NCBI GenBank assembly: GCA_002381695.1
Contig: DFXM01000039.1
Span: 102,121 to 166,120, forward strand
Source of the DNA: Clostridium sp. UBA4108
GTDB taxonomy: Bacteria > Bacillota > Clostridia > Clostridiales > Clostridiaceae
Length of the DNA: 64,000 bases
Reading direction: 5' to 3'
Made by a program: the position numbers and the translations under genes. Shown here one piece after another: positions 9,127 to 19,116 of the stretch (positions are counted from its first letter, which is position 1; each line of letters begins with the position of its first letter). The notes under the pieces are model-generated. The model saw only the letters and a list, made by a program, of their open reading frames with translations, ran no database searches and was not told where the DNA came from.

Positions 9127-9181
9127 TATTATTATGATTTAAATATTATCTAATAGTAATGTAACATAATATTATATAAAT

Positions 9182-9215
9182 AAAGAGTCAGAGGTATTAC
9201 TCTGGCTCTTTATTC
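9182..9215 (+). terminator. terminator after fliC
   Basis: AAAGAGTCAGAG (9182-9193) and CTCTGGCTCTTT (9200-9211) form a 12-base stem with one G-U pair and a 6-base loop. It ends in a short T-rich tail. It should isolate the abundant fliC mRNA from the glycosyltransferase operon that follows. Confidence 0.75.
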
Positions 9216-9232
9216 ATATAGAATATTATTTA

Positions 9233-9259
9233 TAAAGTTTTTTTAATTAACTACGATAA
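9233..9259 (+). promoter_or_regulatory. SigD promoter of the glycan operon
   Basis: TAAA at 9233-9236, exactly 15 bases, then TACGATAA at 9252-9259. This is nearly identical in form to the fliC and second-flagellin promoters. It lies about 45 bases upstream of the first glycosyltransferase start, which puts that gene in the SigD regulon with flagellin. Confidence 0.7.
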
Positions 9260-9302
9260 GTTAAGTGATAGAAAATAATTTGTTGTAAGAAAGAGGTAAT
9301 TT

Positions 9303-11411
9303 ATGAAGTTAAGTATTGCTATGATAGTTAAAAATGAAGAGAGATATATTGAGAATACATTAATACCTCTAAATAAAATAAAAGATTATATAGAGTCTGA
9401 AATAATAATTGTAGATACAGGATCTACAGATAGTACTGTTGAAATTGCTAAAAAATATACAGATAAAATATATTTTCATAAATGGAATAATAATTTTTCA
9501 GATATGAGAAATTTATCTATTAATTATTGTAGTGGAGAATGGATATTAGTAGTGGATGCAGATGAAGTACTTTATGATGTGGAAGAATTAATGAATTTGA
9601 TTAATAACAAAAGTTTTTATAAATATAATGGTGGATTTATAAAAATAGTTGATTTCAAAAATAATATACAATATTCTATCAATAATGGGTCAATATCGCC
9701 TATGCTTAGGCTTTTTAAAAAAAATACTGTGAAATACAGAGGTATTATTCATGAACAACCAGAGTATAAAGGGCCCGTAATAGATACGAATATCAGATTT
9801 ATACATTATGGATATGATAATAATGATTCAAAGCTTATGGAATATAAATTTGAAAGAAATTTAAAATTACTGTTAGATGAATTGAAAAATAATCCAAGAG
9901 AGATATACACAAATTTTCAAATAGCTACTACTTATAGTATGCATAAGGATTTAAAGGAAGCATTAAAATATATTGAAATAGCTTATAGCGAAGCAAAAAA
10001 TAATATTGATAAATATATTTACGTTATAGATAAATATTGTTTCATTTTATACAATAATAATAATTATGAATTACTACTAGAAAAATCCAATGAAGGAATA
10101 AAACACTATAAAGAGTATATTGATTTCTATTTTTACTTAGGAGAAAGTTATTATAAGTTAAATAAATATGAGGAAGCTATAAAAGCGTATAATAATTATT
10201 TAGATTTATTTGAAAAACTTAAAAAAGGAAATACAGCTATTAATACTACATTATCAGTAAAAACTAGAGAATATAAAGAATATATATTATACAATTTAGC
10301 ACTATCTTATTATAAATGTAATCTTTATGAGAAAGCGTTAGGTATTATAACTAAAATAAATGATAAAGATATGCTAAAAGATAAGGCATTATTAATACTT
10401 AAAATTGTAATTGAAGGAAAAGTATGGAGTAAGATTAATACATTAAATGAGTTTATAGATAAATATAATTATGACGATATATTATTATATATACATAAAG
10501 AGGTTTTAATAGAAGATTTACAAGATATATGTAAAGCTGAATTAGAAGGAAGTATAAAAGAAATAGTTGAGATAATTAATTATTTCAAAGAAAATAACAC
10601 AATAAATGAAACTTATAAAGAAAAAATTAAAAATATAATAGATCATAATGAGTCACCATATTCAATCTACGTATATTATATTTTAAAATATGACATAGAA
10701 GAAGTAAATGAGTTTATATGTTATGGTAAGGATAAGATTGAAGAAATTCTCCTTGATTTATGTACTTCATATTATGATTTTAATGAGATTATTTTAGAAG
10801 GATTACAAAAAATAAAATCTGATAAATTATCTAATATTATAATTAGAACAATTATGCAAAGAGCAGTGATATTAGGTGGAAATTTATCAGTAGATATGAA
10901 AAAAAGCTTATTTTTAAATTATATACTTGAAAAATATTATTATATTTTAAAATTGTATAATAAAAAACTGATACAAGAAAACATATGGATACTTCCAGCA
11001 GAAGAAAGATTTATTATTGAAATGAAAAATTCATTATCGTATAAATATAAAGATACTTTGAAATACATAAAATCTATAAAGAATACACTAACATTAGAAA
11101 AATCCTATAGTGAATATATTAAACTATTAATTGAAGATGAAAACGAAAGTATTATAGATGACCAAGTTAAAGCTTTTATACCTCAATTGGTAAAGAGTAT
11201 AGAAGAATTTATAAATAATAAAAACTATCAAGCAGCCTATGATACTGTTGAAGAAGGGTTATCTTTAGTAAAGTTTGACTTTGATTTAATGATGTTAAAA
11301 TATAATTTACTTTTAAACTTTAATTATAAAAAAGAAGCTTATGAATGTTTAAAAGATATTATCTTATATGGAGATAGTGAAAAAGTAATTAGATTAATAG
11401 ATGAATTATAG
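9303..11411 (+). CDS. GT2 glycosyltransferase with TPR-like repeats
   Basis: The N-terminal ~230 residues are a family 2 (GT-A fold) glycosyltransferase: SIAMIVKNEERYIENTL, the IIIVDTGSTDST nucleotide-binding motif and the D-x-D metal site D85-A86-D87 in VVDADE. The remainder (to 702 aa) is helical with TPR-like repeats (for example YFYLGESYYKLNKYEEAIKAYNNYL). Such GT2-TPR proteins often modify proteins directly, including flagellins. It lies immediately after fliC and carries its own SigD-type promoter, so flagellin is the likely acceptor. The sugar donor is not deducible. Start ATG follows AAAGAGGTAA. Confidence 0.85.
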   Translation: MKLSIAMIVKNEERYIENTLIPLNKIKDYIESEIIIVDTGSTDSTVEIAKKYTDKIYFHKWNNNFSDMRNLSINYCSGEWILVVDADEVLYDVEELMNLINNKSFYKYNGGFIKIVDFKNNIQYSINNGSISPMLRLFKKNTVKYRGIIHEQPEYKGPVIDTNIRFIHYGYDNNDSKLMEYKFERNLKLLLDELKNNPREIYTNFQIATTYSMHKDLKEALKYIEIAYSEAKNNIDKYIYVIDKYCFILYNNNNYELLLEKSNEGIKHYKEYIDFYFYLGESYYKLNKYEEAIKAYNNYLDLFEKLKKGNTAINTTLSVKTREYKEYILYNLALSYYKCNLYEKALGIITKINDKDMLKDKALLILKIVIEGKVWSKINTLNEFIDKYNYDDILLYIHKEVLIEDLQDICKAELEGSIKEIVEIINYFKENNTINETYKEKIKNIIDHNESPYSIYVYYILKYDIEEVNEFICYGKDKIEEILLDLCTSYYDFNEIILEGLQKIKSDKLSNIIIRTIMQRAVILGGNLSVDMKKSLFLNYILEKYYYILKLYNKKLIQENIWILPAEERFIIEMKNSLSYKYKDTLKYIKSIKNTLTLEKSYSEYIKLLIEDENESIIDDQVKAFIPQLVKSIEEFINNKNYQAAYDTVEEGLSLVKFDFDLMMLKYNLLLNFNYKKEAYECLKDIILYGDSEKVIRLIDEL

Positions 11412-11491
11412 AAATTAGAAATTAGAGTTACAAAAATTAGAAATAGGTAAATCTAGGTAAGACGGACAATAAATTTGGAGACATATTATAG

Positions 11492-11828
11492 GATTTAAAC
11501 TCACCTTTTGAAGATAAAAATGAAATGGATAGATCAGATTTACTGGATGAGAAAGAAGATAGATTTAATAATTGCTTTAAAAATATGAATATGTTTTTGA
11601 AAGTTACATTATTTATAATTTATATAATAATTATATGAAAGCTATAAGAAATAATGATTTAAATAAAGAAATACTAGTAATAATAATGAAGAAATGAATA
11701 AGGAAGATATTGTAGATGTATTGTATTTATTTAGTAGAATTATGAAATATAATGATGATTTTATAGATCCATTGTATGAGGATATAAAAGCAGAAGGATA
11801 CGATACTTTAGCATATCTAACAATATAA
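11492..11828 (+). pseudogene. frameshifted gene relic, possibly C-terminus of FliB flagellin lysine methylase
   Basis: The gap between two glycosyltransferases keeps coding-like sequence in three successive frames. One begins DLNSPFEDKNEMDRSDLLDE, the next EYVFESYIIYNLYNNYMKAI, and the last ends in EDIVDVLYLFSRIMKYNDDFID and EGYDTLAYLTI then stop. No start codon or ribosome site remains. The phe-glu-x-tyr segment and the final leader-like end resemble, from memory, the C-terminal part of clostridial FliB (flagellin lysine-N-methylase). That gene often sits beside flagellin. The decay is visible; the FliB identity is an inference. Confidence 0.45.
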
Positions 11829-11889
11829 GTTAGAGAGTGGTTTTATTGGAAAAAAGGAAGTAAAGTATCTTGTAGGAGGGAATTATCCT

Positions 11890-12972
11890 ATGTTAAGTTT
11901 ATGTATGATAGTTAAAGACGAGGAAGAAACATTAGAAGAATGTATTAAGAGTGTAAAGGGGCTTGTAGATGAAATAGTGATTGTTGATACAGGCTCAAAA
12001 GATAAGAGCAAAGAAATAGCATTAAAATACACAGATAAAGTTTTTGAGTTTACATGGTGTAATGATTTTTCTCAGGCCAGAAATTTTTCTATATCTAAAG
12101 CATCAAATTCATGGGTTTTGGTACTAGATGCTGATGAAATTATAAAAGATTTTAATAGAAAAGCTATAGAAAAATTCTGTAGCTTTTCAGATAATACAGT
12201 AGGACGTATTAAGAGAATTAATATATATGAAGATCAATATGGAACTAAAAAATATATAGAAAGAGTGAATAGACTTTTTAATAAAGAGTATTTTAAATAT
12301 GAGGGAATTATTCATGAGCAAGTAGTAACTAAAGAGGGAATTACTTATGATACTGAAAATATAGATTTATGCGTAGAGCATATAGGATATTCTAAAGAAG
12401 TTTTAAAAAGAACTAACAAAGTTAGAAGAAATATAGAACTATTGAAAATGTCCATAGAAGAAAAACCTAATGATCCATATCTATATTATCAGTTAGGAAA
12501 ATCTTATTTTATGGGAAAAGATTTTGATAATGCATATATATCTTTTGAAAAGGCATTACCTATATTAGATAATTTTTCTTATGAATATGCTGAAGATTTA
12601 ATAGAAAGTTATGGATATAGTTTGATAAATATAAATTTATTCAATAAAGCATTAGATTTATATAAATATGAGCAGTATTATTCTAAGAGTCCTGATTTTT
12701 TATTTCTTTTGGCTATTATAGAAATGAATAATGGGAATTTTAAGAAAGCAGTAGAAACATTTTTAAAGTGCATTGAATTTAAAGAAGGAAAGATTGAAGG
12801 AATTACGTCATTTTTACCATTATATAATATAGGAGTAATATTTGAATGTTTAGGTTCTAAAGATAAAGCTTTAAAATATTATGAAATGTGTGGAGATTAT
12901 GTACCAGCAGTAGATAGAATAAAAAATAATATTCAAATTACAAAATTTTACTACAAGGAGAAACTTATATGA
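11890..12972 (+). CDS. GT2 glycosyltransferase with C-terminal TPR
   Basis: The 360-aa product starts with a GT2 domain (LSLCMIVKDEEETLEECI, VIVDTGSKDKS, metal motif D80-A81-D82 in VLDADEI, acceptor region with GIIHEQ). It continues with TPR-like repeats (PYLYYQLGKSYFMGKDFDNAYISFEKAL). The architecture is like SunS-type and clostridial flagellar glycosyltransferases. An AGGAGGG ribosome site precedes ATG 11890. It overlaps the next gene by the ATGA tetranucleotide, so the two are translated together. A decayed relative lies at 27519-27953. Confidence 0.85.
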   Translation: MLSLCMIVKDEEETLEECIKSVKGLVDEIVIVDTGSKDKSKEIALKYTDKVFEFTWCNDFSQARNFSISKASNSWVLVLDADEIIKDFNRKAIEKFCSFSDNTVGRIKRINIYEDQYGTKKYIERVNRLFNKEYFKYEGIIHEQVVTKEGITYDTENIDLCVEHIGYSKEVLKRTNKVRRNIELLKMSIEEKPNDPYLYYQLGKSYFMGKDFDNAYISFEKALPILDNFSYEYAEDLIESYGYSLININLFNKALDLYKYEQYYSKSPDFLFLLAIIEMNNGNFKKAVETFLKCIEFKEGKIEGITSFLPLYNIGVIFECLGSKDKALKYYEMCGDYVPAVDRIKNNIQITKFYYKEKLI

Positions 12973-15119
12973 ATAAGCAAGAAATAAAAGAAGCTATACA
13001 AAATTATATACAGCAAGGATTGTTGCAAGAGGCAGAAGAGATAATTTTGCAGTATAAGAAGATTATTGAATATGATGATGAAATAGCAAGTATGGAAGCT
13101 ATTATAAAAATATATAGTGGAAATTATAATGATGCTTTAGACTGTATTAGAGATGGATTAAAGATTAATATCTTTAATGGGGATTTATATTTCACTATGG
13201 GGAATATATATGAAATGCAAAGACAGCATGATAGAGCTTATTTATGTTATGAGCAGTCATTAAAGTATACGACAAATAAAGAGAATAGATGTGTAATTTT
13301 AGATTCAGCAAAAAAATTAAAAGCTAACTTTAGTATAAATGTTAACAAATATTCTATAGTTATTTTAACGTATAATAACTTAGAATATACAAAGGTTTGC
13401 ATAGATAGCATTAAAAAATATAATAGTAATGAGGATTGTGAAATTATAATAGTAGACAACCATTCAACTGATGGAACCGTTGAGTGGATAAAGGAACAAG
13501 AAGGAATAAAATACATATTAAATGAAGAAAATAAAGGATTTCCAGCTGGATGTAATCAAGGGATAGAGGTTGCAGAAAAGAACAATGATATTTTTCTTTT
13601 AAATAATGATACGGTAATTATGCCTAATTCTATATTTAATTTAAGAATGGGATTATATTCTGATGAAAAGGTGGGGGCAACAGGCGCAGTAAGTAATAGT
13701 ATATCCTATTATCAACAAATTAGCGAAACCTACAATGACTTTGATGGATATATGGATTTTGCACTTAAAAATAATATGTCAGATGAAAATTCTTATGAGC
13801 AAAGAATAAAACTAGTTGGATTTGCTATGTTGATTAAGAGAAATGTATTAGATAAAGTGGGATTATTAGATGAAAGATTTACACCAGGAAATTTTGAGGA
13901 CGATGATATTAGTTTAAGAATTGTAGTGGAAGGATATAAATTATTACTTTGTAAGGATAGTTATATACATCATTTTGGAAGTGTTAGTTTCAAAAAAGAT
14001 GGAAAATACTTTAATGAATTGTTACAAACTAATTCTAAGAAGTTTAAAGAAAAGTGGGGATTTGCAAGTGAATACTCTACAGGTATTAGATATGATTTGA
14101 TGAGTTTAATTGATGAAGAAAAATATAGAAAGATAAATATACTAGAAGTAGGTTGTGGTTGTGGTTCTACATTGTTAGCTATAAAAAGCAAATATCCTAA
14201 TAGTAAAATATACGGAATTGAAGTTAATGAAAATTCGGCAAGAATAGCTAAATGTTTTGCTGATGTATGCGATGAAAATATAGAAAATAGTCTAACTTAT
14301 AAAGAAGGATTTTTTGATTATATAGTATTTGGAGATGTTTTAGAACACTTATATAATCCTGGAAAAGTATTAGAAAACATAAAAAAATATTTAAAAGATG
14401 ATGGATATATATTGGCAAGCATTCATAATGTAATGCATTATTCTGTAATTAAGGATTTGTTGAATGGATATTGGACATATCAAGATGCAGGAATATTAGA
14501 TAAAACCAATGTAAGATTTTTCACTAAAAATGAAATAATAAAAATGTTTAATGGGGTGGGATATAAAGATATAGCCATTAGAACTATAAATGGGTATAAA
14601 AATAAAAGCGATGAAAACTTCATTAATCAACTAAACAAACTTAGTTTAGTTAATATAAAGGAAGAATTTGAGATATATAAATATTTAGTAAAAGTCATAA
14701 ATTATATTGAAATTAATGAAGAAATAGAAAGAAAGGTTGCTTTTTTACTTAGAAGAGTAGAATTTAATATAGATATTGAAGAAACTGAAAAAGAACTTAT
14801 TGAATATATAAGAAATGGTAAAATTAAACAACGAACTATTGTTAATGTTGTAGCCAAGGATATAGTAAATAAGGTATATGTTTTAAATTATTTAGCTATA
14901 AAATGTCTTGAAAATGATGCGTTAGATATTATCATTCCTTTATTAAATAGTGCCTATGATTTAAATCCACAAGATTTAGATACAAATTATAATCTTGCAT
15001 ATGTTTTAAACATGATTGGAGAAGGAAATCTAGCATTAGAATACTTAAATAATTTAAATTCAACTAACGAAAGTATAGAACAGTTGAAAGAAGCTATAAG
15101 AGGTGAGATTAATGAATAA
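12969..15119 (+). CDS. multidomain TPR / GT2 glycosyltransferase / SAM methyltransferase
   Basis: Three activities can be read in 716 residues. TPR-like helices cover about 1-120. A GT2 domain runs from about residue 126 (YSIVILTYNNLEYTKVCIDSI, IIIVDNHSTDGT, GFPAGCNQGI, FLLNNDTVI). A class I SAM methyltransferase begins near 390 (ILEVGCGCGSTLLAI glycine-rich loop; later FGDVLEHLYNPGKVL). More TPR-like helices follow at the C-terminus. The GT2 part is of the rhamnosyltransferase-like type. It probably extends and methylates the glycan. It is coupled to both neighbours by start/stop overlaps. Confidence 0.83.
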   Translation: MNKQEIKEAIQNYIQQGLLQEAEEIILQYKKIIEYDDEIASMEAIIKIYSGNYNDALDCIRDGLKINIFNGDLYFTMGNIYEMQRQHDRAYLCYEQSLKYTTNKENRCVILDSAKKLKANFSINVNKYSIVILTYNNLEYTKVCIDSIKKYNSNEDCEIIIVDNHSTDGTVEWIKEQEGIKYILNEENKGFPAGCNQGIEVAEKNNDIFLLNNDTVIMPNSIFNLRMGLYSDEKVGATGAVSNSISYYQQISETYNDFDGYMDFALKNNMSDENSYEQRIKLVGFAMLIKRNVLDKVGLLDERFTPGNFEDDDISLRIVVEGYKLLLCKDSYIHHFGSVSFKKDGKYFNELLQTNSKKFKEKWGFASEYSTGIRYDLMSLIDEEKYRKINILEVGCGCGSTLLAIKSKYPNSKIYGIEVNENSARIAKCFADVCDENIENSLTYKEGFFDYIVFGDVLEHLYNPGKVLENIKKYLKDDGYILASIHNVMHYSVIKDLLNGYWTYQDAGILDKTNVRFFTKNEIIKMFNGVGYKDIAIRTINGYKNKSDENFINQLNKLSLVNIKEEFEIYKYLVKVINYIEINEEIERKVAFLLRRVEFNIDIEETEKELIEYIRNGKIKQRTIVNVVAKDIVNKVYVLNYLAIKCLENDALDIIIPLLNSAYDLNPQDLDTNYNLAYVLNMIGEGNLALEYLNNLNSTNESIEQLKEAIRGEINE

Positions 15120-18100
15120 TCACATGATTGCATTTATTACATGTGTAAATGACGAGGAAATGTATGAAGAATGTTTAAGATACATAAATAATTTAGATAT
15201 ACCTGAAGGCTATGAAATAGATACTATTTCCATTAGAGGGGCAGAGAGTATTACATCAGGATATAATGCAGCAATGAAAGATAGTGATGCAAAATATAAA
15301 GTATACTTACATCAAGATACATTCATAATAAATAAAAATTTCGTATATGATATGTTAAGTGTTTTTAATTCTGATGATAAAGTTGGAATCATTGGGGTAG
15401 CAGGAGCTAAAACAATTCCTACTAATGGAGTATGGTGGGATTCTACTTATAAGTATGGACAAGTTTATGAAAGTAATATCGGAAAGATGGAGCTTTTATC
15501 TTTTAACGAAGTTACTAAGGATTATGAAGAAGTAAAAGCCATAGATGGATTAATAATAATAACTCAATATGACGTACCTTGGAGAGAGGATATATTTGAT
15601 GGATGGCATTTTTATGATGTTTCTCAAAGTGTGGAGTTTAACTTAGCAGGATATAAAGTAGTAGTTCCTAAACAAGAAGAGGTTTGGTGTATTCACGATT
15701 GTGGAATTCTGAATTTAAAAAATGAATATGAGTATTACAGAAAGATATTTTTAAAAGATTATAGTAAAGTCATCATTAAAAATTTAATTAATGATATTCG
15801 AAAAGAAAATAAAAACGTATATGAAGATGCTATTCGATGGAGAAACTATTATATTGATAAGACAAATGATAAAGAATATGTAAAGCCAATTGATAATTAC
15901 TTAATTAATGAATTTAATATTCATTCTAAAGACTCAAGTGAGTTATTTGATTTTGATAAAATAAAGGCTTTGGAAGTTGTAAATAATAATAAACAAGAAT
16001 TTTTAAAATATATTTATAATGCAAGAACAAGTCTTTACAATGAAAATTATGAAGAAGCTTCAAGATGGTGTCTTGAAGGTGCAAAATATGCTTCCGAAAA
16101 TCATCCAGGATTCTATACATCACCAGAATTAGAAACAATATTGATAGAATGTGCAAAAAAAATACCTAACAATCAATATAAGATAGATATACCAGAAAGT
16201 AGTAGCAAAAAAAGAAAAGTATTACATGTTTTGAGTGAAGGATACTCTACTGGTGGGCATACTAGGTTGGTTAAAAATTGGATACAAAAGGATAAGGATT
16301 CCATTCACTCATTAATAACTACTTGGCAAATAAATTCAACACCAGGATGGTTAATAAATGAAGTTAAAGAAAGTGGTGGTTGGATATTATCTTTAGATAA
16401 TATATCCAACTTTACAGAAAGGGCAGCAGTTTTGAGGGAAATATCACATAAGTGGGCAGATGTTATTGTACTTCATATTCATATGTTTGATCCTATTCCA
16501 GTAATGGCTTTTGGTGTAGATGGTGGGCCACCAGTTTTATTTATGAATCATGCAGACCATGTGTTTTGGATAGGTTCTTCAATAGTAGATAATCTTATAA
16601 ATTTCAGACAAGCAGGTGAAAAACTATCTTATAGTAGAAGAAATATTACTAGGAATTCGATTCTTCCATTACCACTTAAATTGCCAGATATAATGTTTAA
16701 AAATAAAAACATAATTAGGAATAAATTGGGAATTGATGAAGATACTGTGATTTTATTGACTATTGCAACATCTACAAAATTCAGAACATCTACTAAAATA
16801 CATTTTGTTGATCTTTTAAAAGAAGTACTTAAGAAACACAGTAATGCAATATCTATTATTATTGGTCCTAATAATTCTGGAATATGGGAAGAAGCGAACA
16901 AAGAAACTAATGGAAGAATACTTGCATTAGGAATACAAGAAGACATAGAGAAGTATTATGCTATAGCAGATATATATATAGATTCATATATGTTTGGGTC
17001 TATAACTTCGGCACTAGATGGTGGTCTATATAAACTACCAATAGCAGCATTACAAAATTATAATAATAAAACGCTTTCGTTCAATGATATATGTTATAAA
17101 TACAATAACAATGAATTTTATAATAAAAAAGATTTTATAGATTATATAAGTAAATTAATTACTTATAAGAATTATAGGGAAGAAGAGGGGAAAGAACTAT
17201 CTGCACAAATTGAGAAATATCATACTTATAAATGGCTATATTATTTGAATGAAATATATGAAAAAATGGAGAATAAAGTTCATAATATTTATTTGAATGA
17301 TGAGTTTGAAAAAAATATATTTAGTGAAGACTTAATTTTAGCATTATTTCAACAAAAAAAAATTTATAGTGAAAATGATAAGCAGTTAATTTTACCTAAA
17401 TGTGTTTCAAAGTCGTTAATTGATATTAGGAGTGCTTCTCTAAAAGAAGATATAATGATTGAAATGCAACCATTACTACATAATAGAGCGCTTGAAAGAA
17501 TACGAAAGAAGAAGGTGGTTAAGGTCGCCTTTTTTGCTACTCACTCTTCTGTCTGGAAATATGATGAAGTTTATCAACTTATGCAACATGATCTAAGATT
17601 TGATCCCATTGTAGTTGTATGTCCAGTAGTTGATTATGGCAAAGAAAATATGATAATGGAAATGGAAAAAACTTATATGATGTTCACAAGAAAAGGATAT
17701 AATGTGATTAAAACATATAGTAAAGAGGACGATACCTATCTGGATGTAAAAAAAGAAATTTCTCCAGATATTATTTTCTATACTAATCCTCATCGTGGTC
17801 TAATAAAAGATGAATATTATATAGCAAACTTTAAAGAAACACTTACTTGTTATACGCAATACTCATTTCATGTGACACATCTTAATGATATTCAATATAA
17901 TCAATTGTTTCATAATCTTGTCTGGAAAGCTTTTTATGAAACTACTATACATGAAGAAATTTCACAGAAATATGCCAGGAATAAAGGCGAAAATGTTATA
18001 GTTACTGGATATTCAGGTGTGGATAGTTTTAATTATGGAATTAGGTCAGGAAAAAATGTTTGGGAAAATGATGATGAAAATTTAAAGCGAATAATATGGG

Positions 18101-18675
18101 CGCCTCATCATTCAATTGACAATAGAGAAAATCTTAATTACTCAAATTTCCTTAAATATTTCCAAACTATGCTTAATATAGCTTGGAAATACAGAACTAA
18201 AATTCAGATTGCATTTAAACCTCATCCATTATTGAAAGTTAAACTTTACAATCATAGTGACTGGGGTAAAGAACGTACAGATAATTATTACAATCAATGG
18301 GACAAATTGGGTAATACTCAGCTTGAAACCGATCAATATATAGATTTATTTAACTCATCAGATGCTATGATTTTAGACAGTGCTTCTTTTATTACAGAAT
18401 ACCTATTTTGTGGTAAGCCGTCCTTATTTACGTTTTCAGATGAAAATGTTAAGGATAGATTAAATGAATTTGGTAAATTAGCAATTGAACAACATTATCA
18501 TGCATTTGATGAAACTCAAATTGAGAAATTTATTACTTATGTGGTTTGTCAAGGTAAAGATACTATGAAAAATCAAAGGGAGAAATTCTATAATCAATAC
18601 CTAAGGATAAAAAATAATAAGTCAGCATCAGAAAATATTTTTAATTATTTAGTTAATGTTTTATTTAGGATATAA
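15112..18675 (+). CDS. giant three-domain glycan transferase (GT2-like / GT4-like / glycerophosphotransferase-like)
   Basis: The N-terminal ~240 residues resemble a GT2-like family (MIAFITCVNDEEMYEECL, KVYLHQDTFI). From about residue 366 there is a GT-B, GT4-like domain (VLHVLSEGYSTGGHTRLV, later ILALGIQEDIEKYYAIADIYID). From about 800 there is a region resembling CDP-glycerol glycerophosphotransferases (VKVAFFATHSSVWKYDEV, WAPHHSI, FKPHP, DAMILDSASFITEYLF). ATG 15112 is preferred over GTG 15103 because AGAGGTGAG lies just upstream. It overlaps the previous gene by 8 bases. The last domain is a candidate for transferring a CMP-activated phosphonate. Confidence 0.75.
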   Translation: MNNHMIAFITCVNDEEMYEECLRYINNLDIPEGYEIDTISIRGAESITSGYNAAMKDSDAKYKVYLHQDTFIINKNFVYDMLSVFNSDDKVGIIGVAGAKTIPTNGVWWDSTYKYGQVYESNIGKMELLSFNEVTKDYEEVKAIDGLIIITQYDVPWREDIFDGWHFYDVSQSVEFNLAGYKVVVPKQEEVWCIHDCGILNLKNEYEYYRKIFLKDYSKVIIKNLINDIRKENKNVYEDAIRWRNYYIDKTNDKEYVKPIDNYLINEFNIHSKDSSELFDFDKIKALEVVNNNKQEFLKYIYNARTSLYNENYEEASRWCLEGAKYASENHPGFYTSPELETILIECAKKIPNNQYKIDIPESSSKKRKVLHVLSEGYSTGGHTRLVKNWIQKDKDSIHSLITTWQINSTPGWLINEVKESGGWILSLDNISNFTERAAVLREISHKWADVIVLHIHMFDPIPVMAFGVDGGPPVLFMNHADHVFWIGSSIVDNLINFRQAGEKLSYSRRNITRNSILPLPLKLPDIMFKNKNIIRNKLGIDEDTVILLTIATSTKFRTSTKIHFVDLLKEVLKKHSNAISIIIGPNNSGIWEEANKETNGRILALGIQEDIEKYYAIADIYIDSYMFGSITSALDGGLYKLPIAALQNYNNKTLSFNDICYKYNNNEFYNKKDFIDYISKLITYKNYREEEGKELSAQIEKYHTYKWLYYLNEIYEKMENKVHNIYLNDEFEKNIFSEDLILALFQQKKIYSENDKQLILPKCVSKSLIDIRSASLKEDIMIEMQPLLHNRALERIRKKKVVKVAFFATHSSVWKYDEVYQLMQHDLRFDPIVVVCPVVDYGKENMIMEMEKTYMMFTRKGYNVIKTYSKEDDTYLDVKKEISPDIIFYTNPHRGLIKDEYYIANFKETLTCYTQYSFHVTHLNDIQYNQLFHNLVWKAFYETTIHEEISQKYARNKGENVIVTGYSGVDSFNYGIRSGKNVWENDDENLKRIIWAPHHSIDNRENLNYSNFLKYFQTMLNIAWKYRTKIQIAFKPHPLLKVKLYNHSDWGKERTDNYYNQWDKLGNTQLETDQYIDLFNSSDAMILDSASFITEYLFCGKPSLFTFSDENVKDRLNEFGKLAIEQHYHAFDETQIEKFITYVVCQGKDTMKNQREKFYNQYLRIKNNKSASENIFNYLVNVLFRI

Positions 18676-19116
18676 TAGATTTTGGTTTAATTAGTAACTT
18701 ATATCATTTATTGTATTTATTGCATTTATTGGTTTTATAGGAAATATTGATTATTTATTTTTATAAGAGTTTAAGAATGATATCTTAAATTCTTATATAG
18801 AAATTGATTTATAATATTGAAACTTATATAAATATAGTGTGCAAGGTTAAAGATAAAAGTTTATATAATCATATTTAATATTTTCAATATAAGTAGTTTG
18901 AGAATACTTAAAGTACATTATTACTGATGAGAAAAATTTTAAAATTGATGTAATTTTCTATAGAAATACGAAAGTTATATAGATATAATGTTGAAATTTA
19001 TTTATAAAAATGAACAATGTATTGAGGATAAAATTATAAAGATAATTTTATGATTATATAAAGTTACAATAAAATATAAAAATAATTATTGTTATGATAA
19101 TGAAGGAGATGTTTAT
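18676..19116. other. AT-rich spacer between glycosyltransferases and dTDP-sugar genes
   Basis: This 441-base gap has no supported gene. It contains a perfect AT-only hairpin at 19028-19051 (10-base arms, AAAG loop). A segment at 18735-18778 resembles 26057-26104 downstream, suggesting duplicated flanking sequence. I find no SigD-type promoter here. The following gene may be read from an unrecognised promoter or by readthrough. Confidence 0.4.

Noticed and set aside
19028..19051. Perfect 10-base AT-only hairpin
   Set aside because: Only A and T in both arms, so weak pairing and likely by chance in such AT-rich DNA.
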